Source: VRUE01 sp046733315 (GTDB lineage Bacteria > Actinomycetota > Thermoleophilia > Solirubrobacterales > 70-9). From it: 12,056 bases of DNA. This document shows positions 6,819 to 12,056 of the stretch, in pieces. Position numbers and translations under genes: made by a program. Location of the stretch: positions 1-12,056 of the forward strand of contig JBKPOV010000164.1 of NCBI GenBank assembly GCA_046733315.1. The letters run 5' to 3'. Every line of letters starts with the position of its first letter. The stretch's first letter is position 1. The notes under the pieces are model-generated. The model saw only the letters and a program-made list of their open reading frames with translations. It was not told the DNA's origin and did no database searches.

Positions 6819-8390
6819 GTGCCACTGCTTCGAGCGGTCACAGCAACCGAGATCCAGGAATTCGCTTTCGACTGGTATCCCGTCTTCGGGGTCGTCTTCA
6901 TGGCGATGCTGCTCTTCGTCTTCTTCAAGCTGATGAGGACGACGATGGGCACGACCAAGCCGGAGACGGTAAAGGCGAACAAGACCGCACCCGTGCTCTG
7001 GGACGACGTCCAAGGCGTCGACGCGGCCAAGGACGAGCTGATGGACGTCGCCGAGTGGCTGCGCGATCCCAAGCGCTTCGCCGCCCTCGGCGCCCAGCCC
7101 CCACGGGGGGTGCTGCTCTTCGGTCCTCCCGGGACCGGCAAGACGATGCTGGCGCGGGCGGTTGCCGCGCAGGCCGGCGTCGACTTCTTCGCCGCCTCGG
7201 GCTCGAGCTTCGTAGAGATGTTCGTGGGGAGGGGTGCCGCCCGCATCAGGCGGCTGTTCAAGGAGGCGCGCAAGTCCGGCCGGGCGGTGATCTTCATCGA
7301 CGAGCTCGACGCGGTCGGGGGGGCGCGCAGTGGTGGAGGCGGCGATGGTGGCTCTAGTGAGCGCGAGCAGGCGCTCAATCAGCTGTTGGTCGAGCTCGAC
7401 GGCTTCGAGCGCGATCCGGGCACTGTGATCGTCATCGCCGCCTCCAACTACGTCGACAAGCTCGACAAGGCGCTGCTGCGGCCGGGCCGCTTCGATCGCC
7501 AGGTGCTGGTTTCCCCGCCAGACCGCGAGGGCCGCGAGGCGATCCTGCGCGCCCACGCCAAGGGCAAGCCGCTCGCCGACGACCTCGACCTGACCGACGT
7601 GGCGCGCAAGACCACCGGCATGACGGGTGCCCAGCTCGCCAACTCGCTCAACGAGGCGGCGATCATCGCCGGGCGCGCCGGGCGCAAGGCGACAGCGCGG
7701 GAAGACCTCGACGAGGCGCTGCTGCGCCAGTCGGTCGGCTCCCAGCAGGCGCGGCGCCTGAACCAGAAGGAGCGCCGCGTCGTCGCCTACCACGAGGCCG
7801 GCCACGCCCTCTGCCGGCGGCTGCTCGGCCTCGACCCACCGGAGATCCTCAGCATCGTGCCACGCGGGCCGGCACTTGGCTTCGTCGGTCACTCGCCCCA
7901 GGAGGACACCTACTTGAAGTCGCGCGACGAGCTCCTCGACGAGGTCGTCACGCTGCTGGGCGGCCGCGCCGCCGAGGAAGAGGTACTTGGAGATTCCTAC
8001 TCGGGGGCCTCCGACGACCTCTCCCGCGTGCACGCCGTCTGCAAGCAGATGGCCGCCGAATTCGGCATGGGCGTGGCGATGGACGCCGACGGCGCCCCCC
8101 CGATCGCTCTGCCCACCGGCGACTACGCGGTCTCAGACGCGACCCGACGCGACGTCGACCGCGCCGCGATGATCCTCGCCCGCGAAGCCCACCGGCGCGC
8201 TCGATCGCTGCTCGCCGCCAACCGCGAATGCCTCGACAACCTGGCGGCCAACGCGCTTGAGCGCGAGACGCTGACCCGCGAGGACCTCGACGAGATCTTC
8301 GCCGCTCACGAGCTGGACACCCCTTCCCGCTCCGGGATGCTGGAGCGCGCGGTAGCGACGCTTTCCTCGGAGGCCCCGGAGCCGAAGTAG
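6819..8390 (+). CDS. FtsH-type AAA+ zinc metalloprotease, short form with one membrane segment
   Basis: ATP-dependent membrane protease that unfolds and degrades membrane and cytosolic proteins; works as a hexamer. Start GTG 6819 with a strong AGGAGG (6806-6811), spacing 7. Visible: one membrane helix (about 20-39, VFGVVFMAMLLFVFFKLM), Walker A GPPGTGKT (102-109), the pore motif FVEMFVG (131-137), Walker B VIFIDELDAV (157-166), the second region of homology with arginine fingers R221 and R224 (LLRPGRFDR), and the zinc site H325-EAG-H329 with third ligand D400 in GASDD. All catalytic parts are present, so it should be active. It is 523 residues against about 610-650 for typical FtsH: the first membrane helix and the extracytoplasmic domain are missing, and residues 40-60 lead directly into the AAA module. 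So substrate choice must differ from housekeeping FtsH, probably encoded elsewhere. Followed after 14 bases by the oxygenase gene. Confidence 0.9.
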   Translation: MPLLRAVTATEIQEFAFDWYPVFGVVFMAMLLFVFFKLMRTTMGTTKPETVKANKTAPVLWDDVQGVDAAKDELMDVAEWLRDPKRFAALGAQPPRGVLLFGPPGTGKTMLARAVAAQAGVDFFAASGSSFVEMFVGRGAARIRRLFKEARKSGRAVIFIDELDAVGGARSGGGGDGGSSEREQALNQLLVELDGFERDPGTVIVIAASNYVDKLDKALLRPGRFDRQVLVSPPDREGREAILRAHAKGKPLADDLDLTDVARKTTGMTGAQLANSLNEAAIIAGRAGRKATAREDLDEALLRQSVGSQQARRLNQKERRVVAYHEAGHALCRRLLGLDPPEILSIVPRGPALGFVGHSPQEDTYLKSRDELLDEVVTLLGGRAAEEEVLGDSYSGASDDLSRVHAVCKQMAAEFGMGVAMDADGAPPIALPTGDYAVSDATRRDVDRAAMILAREAHRRARSLLAANRECLDNLAANALERETLTREDLDEIFAAHELDTPSRSGMLERAVATLSSEAPEPK

Positions 8391-8400
8391 CATCTTCGGC
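8381..8400 (+). promoter_or_regulatory. Hairpin across the ftsH-like stop and before the oxygenase start
   Basis: GCCGAAG (8381-8387) pairs perfectly with CTTCGGC (8394-8400) around a 6-base loop that contains the TAG stop (8388-8390). The right arm ends 4 bases before the ATG at 8405, where a Shine-Dalgarno would lie, and none is visible. Ribosomes ending at the TAG would open the stem, which suggests coupled translation of the oxygenase. The first arm is also coding sequence, so chance is possible. Confidence 0.35.
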
Positions 8401-8404
8401 ACCG

Positions 8405-9295
8405 ATGGCGTACCGGCAAGACAGAGGCTCCCACTACTTCCCGCCCGGCCGCTCGGTCGCTCGGAGGGTCCACGGTGAGCGCTCGGTTGGCCTGCTGTAC
8501 GGCCAGCGGGCGCTCCTGATCGGCGCCCTGGAGCCGCTCACCTACACCGGCACGATGCTGAGCACGCGTTCGGCCGATCGCCCCTTCCAGCGCCTCGCCC
8601 GCACCGCCAAGATCCAGGAGACGATCCTGCTCGGCACCCGCGAGGAAGCCGACAGGGCGCTCGCCGTGGTGCACAAACTGCACGAGCGCGTCAAAGGGAC
8701 GCTGCCCGAAGCCGCCGGCGGCCACCCGGCCGGCGCCGCCTACTCTGCCTTCGATCCCGAGCTGATGCTGTGGACGCTGGCAGTGATCGCCGACTCCGGG
8801 CGGGCAATGTACGAGACGATGGTGCGACCGCTGAGCGACGACGAGCGCGAGGGTCTCTGGCAGGACTACGTCCGCTTCGGCGAGCTCTTCGGCCTGCCCC
8901 GCAGCGAGGTTCCCGGCGGCTACCGCGAGTTCAGCTCCTGGTGGCAGGAACGTTTCTCTTCACCAAACCTCCAGGCGACCGCCCACGGGCTCGAGATGGC
9001 GCCGCTGGTCGCCTTCAGGCAGCCGGTTCCGGCGGCGGCGCGCGGCAACATCGTCGCCCAGAACCACATCATCAAAGGCACGTTGCCGCCGCGCGTCCGC
9101 CAGATCTTTGGCATCCCCTGGAGCAACGCCCACGAGGCCAGCTTCCGCGCGATGACCGCCGCCCATCGCCGCGCCCGCCGCTTTTTCCCGCGCGGCATGC
9201 GGCGCGGCCGCAACGACGTCTTCTTCGACGTCGTCAGCAAGACCGAGCGCCAGCGCGGCGGCACCAGGACACCGCAGCTCCGCGGCAGCGCCTGA
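8405..9295 (+). CDS. MpaB-family oxygenase (DUF2236, latex-clearing-protein-like)
   Basis: A 296-residue member of the oxygenase MpaB family, whose known members are heme-dependent oxygenases related to rubber oxygenase Lcp and fungal MpaB (oxidative cleavage of C=C bonds). Family marks: YFPPGRSVARRVHGERSVGLLYGQRALLIGALEPL at the start (family N-terminal block), FQRLARTAKIQETILLGTREEADRA, then VVHKLHERVKGTLP with H90 and H93 (H93 is in the usual conserved His position, likely heme ligand), and YSAFDPELMLWTLAVIADS (113-131). C-terminal part (190-275) is helical and ends basic (RRARRFFPRGMRRGR). No signal peptide or membrane helix. ATG 8405 has no clear ribosome binding site; it lies 14 bases after the FtsH-type gene and probably shares its transcript. 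Length is normal for the family. Substrate unknown. Confidence 0.85.
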   Translation: MAYRQDRGSHYFPPGRSVARRVHGERSVGLLYGQRALLIGALEPLTYTGTMLSTRSADRPFQRLARTAKIQETILLGTREEADRALAVVHKLHERVKGTLPEAAGGHPAGAAYSAFDPELMLWTLAVIADSGRAMYETMVRPLSDDEREGLWQDYVRFGELFGLPRSEVPGGYREFSSWWQERFSSPNLQATAHGLEMAPLVAFRQPVPAAARGNIVAQNHIIKGTLPPRVRQIFGIPWSNAHEASFRAMTAAHRRARRFFPRGMRRGRNDVFFDVVSKTERQRGGTRTPQLRGSA

Positions 9296-9322
9296 GCAGA
9301 CCTGACTCGGCGTCCCTGACTA

Positions 9323-10126
9323 CTAGGTGCCGGGGATCGCTTTGCAGGGCCGGAAGAAGGTCCCGACCAGGCGAGTGCCGTTCTTGAAGACGAATTTGCC
9401 ACGTGCCTGCAGGCGGCCAAGTTCGCAGCGAGCGTTGACGTAGCTGTGCAGCTTGCCTCCGACCCTCGTTTTGCGCTCGACCTTCAGCCGTCCCGAGACG
9501 GGGTGACCGTAGCCGCCGGCGATCTTGGGGATTTTCGCCTTGACCCGGTAGCCGTAGATGCCTTTGTGGATTTTTTCGATTACCACCGGGACGATGAATG
9601 TGGTGGCCACCGGCACCGTCGTGTAAGCGTGGAAGAGGATCGTGTCCTCGCCGCGCTTCTTCGGTCCGTTGAAGGCCGTGATCGGTGAGGAGACCGGGAT
9701 GTAGGGCTGTTCCGGGAAGGCGACGATCGCCCGCCCGAAGCCCTTGCCGACGATCGCGTTCGGGCAGTTCTTGCGAGCCGCCGCCACGGTCGTCGCCTGC
9801 AGCTTGCCCGCGGTGCAGACTTCGATGCCGGTCGTGTCGACGTGCCCGTGTTTGTCAAATTCGAATTCGATCGTGTCCAGGATCGGTGGCAGTTCGCCGG
9901 AGATCGTCGAGACCGTGCCCCCACCGTAGATCTTGATCGGCGCATCGCGGTGCTTGGGCAGGGTTTCCGGCTTGAAGCCTCCCCGCCCATCGATCACCAA
10001 ATCGCCGACCTGGATGTGCACCCTCTCGATGTCGCGAACCGCGCCGGCCGTCGCCGCGAGTGCGAGGACGGCCAGGCTGAGCAGCCCTACGGCAACGAGC
10101 TTCCTCCGCCTGGATCGTCCCCTCAT
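9323..10126 (-). CDS. Secreted protein of unknown function, paralogue 1 of a tandem pair
   Basis: A 267-residue exported protein. The signal peptide is typical: RGRSRRRK, then LVAVGLLSLAVLALAATAGA (cleavage about residue 29). The mature protein is strand-rich with repeated Gly and Pro turns and four Cys (104, 121, 234, 261), matching those of the upstream paralogue, so two disulfides are likely. Shared blocks: GELPPILD (77-84), EFDKHG (89-94), FPEQ (137-140), FNGPKK (152-157), FIVPVVIEKIH (177-187), KIPKIAGGYGHP (198-209). I do not recognise the family; proteins with this look are known to me only as hypothetical proteins. The start is ATG 10126, 11 bases after the paralogue's stop, with a modest AGGTG. 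The two are about 60% identical over the first 65 aligned residues. The gene converges on the oxygenase with 27 bases between stops. Confidence 0.75.
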   Translation of the reverse strand: MRGRSRRRKLVAVGLLSLAVLALAATAGAVRDIERVHIQVGDLVIDGRGGFKPETLPKHRDAPIKIYGGGTVSTISGELPPILDTIEFEFDKHGHVDTTGIEVCTAGKLQATTVAAARKNCPNAIVGKGFGRAIVAFPEQPYIPVSSPITAFNGPKKRGEDTILFHAYTTVPVATTFIVPVVIEKIHKGIYGYRVKAKIPKIAGGYGHPVSGRLKVERKTRVGGKLHSYVNARCELGRLQARGKFVFKNGTRLVGTFFRPCKAIPGT

Positions 10127-10137
10127 CGCGACTACAC

Positions 10138-10938
10138 CTACTTACGGACCTTGCACGGCAGCACGAAGTTCGCCTTGAACACGCTTTTCGCGGCTTCCGC
10201 TTGGGCAGGAGTTTCTTCCGGGCCGCCTTTGAAAGTGAATTCCCCGTGCACCACGAAGTGGCCGGTTTCACAGCGAGCGTTGATGTAGCTGTGCTTCTGG
10301 CCCTTATAGGTCCATTTTTGACCGACTTTGGCCGAGCCGGAGATCGGGTGGCCGTAGCCGCCGGCGATCTTGGGGATTTTCACGTTGACGCGGTAGCCGA
10401 AGACGCCGCGATGGATTTTTTCGATCACGATCGGGACGATGAAGGTCGTCGGGCCCGGGTAGTCGAGGTGGGCGTGGGCGATGATCGTGTCGTCGCGGCC
10501 CTTCTTCGGGCCGTTGAAGAGCGTGATCGGGGAGCCCACCCGGATCGCCCCCTGTTCTGGGAACTTGACGACCGCGCTGCCAAAGCCCTGGCCGACGATC
10601 GCGGGCCCACAGGCCTTGCGGGCGTCGGCTACGTCGGTAGCGACCAGCTTGCCTTTCGTGCAGACGGCGAGCCCAGTCGTATCGAGGGCACCGTGCTTGT
10701 CGAATTCGAGCACAAATTTGTCGAGGATCGGGGGGAGTTCGCCGGTCTTGGTCGAGAGGGTGCCTCCGCCGTGGGTCGTGATCGGCGCGTTTTCATGCTT
10801 CGGCAGCGCCTTCGGCGCAAAGTCGCCTTCGGCATCGAGCACCAGATTGCCGATTACGAGGTGCACTTTGAACGCGTTGGCGGTCGCCGCGAACGCGAGC
10901 AACCCAAGCACTACCGCTACAGCGATCCTCTTCTTCAT
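10138..10938 (-). CDS. Secreted protein of unknown function, paralogue 2 of a tandem pair
   Basis: A 266-residue exported protein and the upstream copy of the pair. I chose ATG 10938 (MKKRIAVAVVLGLLAF), which gives a clean signal peptide cleaved after ATANA (about residue 22) and has GGGAGGGGAAGG just upstream. The open frame extends a few codons further to 10965, but that would hide the signal start. Cys 93, 110, 223 and 262 align with those of the neighbour. Differences from paralogue 1: an insert of about ten residues near the C-terminus (GGPEETPAQAEAAKSVF, 238-254) and less basic N-terminus. Both copies share a 30-base identical stretch (10353-10382 and 9507-9536) that encodes KIPKIAGGYG, pointing to strong constraint or recent gene conversion. 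Function unknown. Confidence 0.75.
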   Translation of the reverse strand: MKKRIAVAVVLGLLAFAATANAFKVHLVIGNLVLDAEGDFAPKALPKHENAPITTHGGGTLSTKTGELPPILDKFVLEFDKHGALDTTGLAVCTKGKLVATDVADARKACGPAIVGQGFGSAVVKFPEQGAIRVGSPITLFNGPKKGRDDTIIAHAHLDYPGPTTFIVPIVIEKIHRGVFGYRVNVKIPKIAGGYGHPISGSAKVGQKWTYKGQKHSYINARCETGHFVVHGEFTFKGGPEETPAQAEAAKSVFKANFVLPCKVRK

Positions 10939-10997
10939 CAACCTTCCCCTCCCGTTGTCCCGCAAGCAAATTTAGCGAACCTTGTCATCGATCGGTG
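10939..10997 (-). promoter_or_regulatory. Leader of the secreted-protein pair
   Basis: This 59-base gap, read along the minus strand, contains ACCGATCGATGACAAGG just after the propeller stop, an AT-rich GCTAAATTTGC that is the only possible -10-like spot, and the G-rich ribosome binding site. No -35 box fits well, so the pair may instead be read from the propeller gene upstream. Confidence 0.2.
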
Positions 10998-11993
10998 TTA
11001 AGGACGGGCGACGCCCCAGCTTGGTGAGCCGACCTTGGTTCCGAAGCCTTCCGGTTCCGTGCCGCCGTCAGAGAACTCCTTTTCGCCGCTCCCATCCGCC
11101 CGCATCACCTCGAGGTCGCTGCTGTACCGACCGACCGCGAGATAGGCGATGTGCCTCCCGTCGGGTGACCAGGCGGGACTGAGGTTACAGCTGCCGCTAA
11201 AGCAGTCGCGCTTGTTGTGGGTCAGCTGGCGAACCTGCCGCCCCTTCGCGTTGGCGACGAAGATATTGATTCCCGGCTGCCGATTGCTGACGAAGGCGAT
11301 CCCCTTCCCGCTCGGCGCCGTGTCCGGTTCTTTCTCGTAGTAGGGCCCGTCGACCAGCACGCGCTGGTTGGCACCGCTCGGCGCCATTGCAAAGATGTCG
11401 CTGCGGTCCGTCTTCACATCGTGGTCGCGATCGCTGACGAAGACGATCCGCCTGCCGTTCGGCGTGTAGACCGGTTCGGAATCGTTGAACTTGCCGTTCG
11501 TCAGCTGGCGCAGGCCGGTGCCGTCGAAGTTGATCACGAAGATGTGGGACTTGCCGGCGCCTGGGTCGCGGTCGAAGACGATCTGCTTGCCGTTCGGCGA
11601 GAAGGACGGGTTCGAGTCGAAGCTCGGGCCGCTGGTCAGCTGCCGCAGCCCGGTGCCGTCGGCTTTGACCACATAGATGTGCCGCCCGGTTGTCGTGCCC
11701 AGTGGTTCCGTCACCGAAGAGAAAGCGACGAGCAGGCCGTTCGCCGAGAACGCCGGCGCTTCGTCGGTGGAATTCGAAGTCAGTCGATGCGGTTTCTGCT
11801 TCTGCCGCGGCCCGTGCAAGGTCAGACCGCCGGTGTCGCCGGATTCGCTGAGGTTGACTCGCGGATAGACGAGCGAGCCCGGCTTGCCCGGGAAGGCGGC
11901 TTGCGCCGAGGACGCCGTCCCAGCGACAAATGCGCAGGCGACTACGACAAGCGCAATCCTCCGCCTGACAGGCATGATCGGTGCCAACCGCAT
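10998..11993 (-). CDS. Secreted TolB/PD40-like beta-propeller protein
   Basis: A 331-residue exported propeller. The signal peptide is clear (RRRIALVVVACAFVAGTASSAQA, cleavage near residue 32). After a lead of about 40 residues come repeats of the PD40/WD40-like type, each with an xSPNGxxIVF strand and an IFVxxxDGTGLRQLT tail. Cores are near residues 80-91, 129-140, 175-185, 225-235 and 271-283, with a last strand near 322-330 (SPSWGVA), so it fits a six-bladed propeller. Two Cys in the fifth blade (264 and 269, DCFSGSC) could form a disulfide. Family members bind or display proteins or ligands outside the cell; it lacks the N-terminal TolB domain, so it is not the Tol-Pal TolB. ATG 11993 has no clear ribosome binding site; the Met at 11975 would start closer to the Arg-rich signal and is the alternative. 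Confidence 0.85.
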   Translation of the reverse strand: MRLAPIMPVRRRIALVVVACAFVAGTASSAQAAFPGKPGSLVYPRVNLSESGDTGGLTLHGPRQKQKPHRLTSNSTDEAPAFSANGLLVAFSSVTEPLGTTTGRHIYVVKADGTGLRQLTSGPSFDSNPSFSPNGKQIVFDRDPGAGKSHIFVINFDGTGLRQLTNGKFNDSEPVYTPNGRRIVFVSDRDHDVKTDRSDIFAMAPSGANQRVLVDGPYYEKEPDTAPSGKGIAFVSNRQPGINIFVANAKGRQVRQLTHNKRDCFSGSCNLSPAWSPDGRHIAYLAVGRYSSDLEVMRADGSGEKEFSDGGTEPEGFGTKVGSPSWGVARP

Positions 11994-12056
11994 CGTGCAC
12001 AGTTAAACACGGGCAACTAGGCCACGGACCGCTCAGGGGCCCAGGCTCGACGCAGC
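11994..12056. other. Window edge upstream of the propeller gene
   Basis: The 63 bases before the propeller start contain no gene. Read along the minus strand they hold GTTTAACTG, an AT-rich patch that could be a -10 element, about 9 bases before the ATG, but nothing convincing. The promoter probably lies here or beyond the window. Confidence 0.2.

Noticed and set aside
6663..8033. 456-codon open frame on the minus strand opposite the FtsH-type gene
   Set aside because: It mirrors a gene with complete Walker A/B and HEAGH motifs; the minus frame shows no domain or start signal and is a by-product of high GC.
9507..10382. 30-base repeat as a mobile or CRISPR-like repeat
   Set aside because: It codes for the same peptide in two paralogous genes, so it reflects duplication.
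10201..12020. Two plus-strand frames (10201-11001 and 11217-12020) opposite the secreted proteins and propeller
   Set aside because: Both lie against genes with clear signal peptides and paralogy or blade repeats.

Overview
The window comes from a high-GC bacterium. GTG starts are common, Shine-Dalgarno sites are G-rich, and no operon resembles low-GC Firmicutes. An MpaB-type (DUF2236) oxygenase, an FHA-HTH regulator, a TolB-like propeller and lineage-type secreted proteins of unknown family all occur together. I infer Actinomycetota, most likely Thermoleophilia/Solirubrobacterales, but the window carries no rRNA or marker gene to prove this.

Left part (1-2324), accessory: the C-terminal three quarters of a tyrosine recombinase (+), a convergent 357-residue protein of unknown function (-), about 340 bases with no convincing gene, and a complete tRNA-Asp(GTC) gene (-). 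An integrase, an orphan ORF and a tRNA 3' end side by side look like the end of an integrated element whose other end lies left of the window.

Second block (2361-3778, - strand): a secreted zinc metallopeptidase with HEYGH. Upstream of it is a possible small exported protein whose stop codon overlaps the peptidase start (GTGA).

Third block (3875-5943, + strand, divergent from the second): a cyclopropane-fatty-acyl-phospholipid synthase gene broken by a one-base frameshift near 4630. It is followed with zero spacing by an MBL-fold hydrolase that has its own strong ribosome binding site. The block closes with a striking 19-bp-plus hairpin (5944-5993).

Fourth block (6039-9295, + strand): an FHA-HTH protein, a short FtsH-type AAA+ zinc protease with one membrane segment and no extracytoplasmic domain, and an MpaB-family oxygenase. 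A 7-bp hairpin sits across the ftsH stop codon and directly before the oxygenase start.

Fifth block (9323-11993, - strand, convergent with the fourth): two tandem paralogous secreted proteins with four conserved cysteines and a recognisable signal peptide, and upstream a secreted six-bladed TolB/PD40-like propeller. The theme outside the mobile segment is the cell envelope: lipid modification, membrane proteolysis and exported proteins. I see no CRISPR array, insertion sequence or rRNA.
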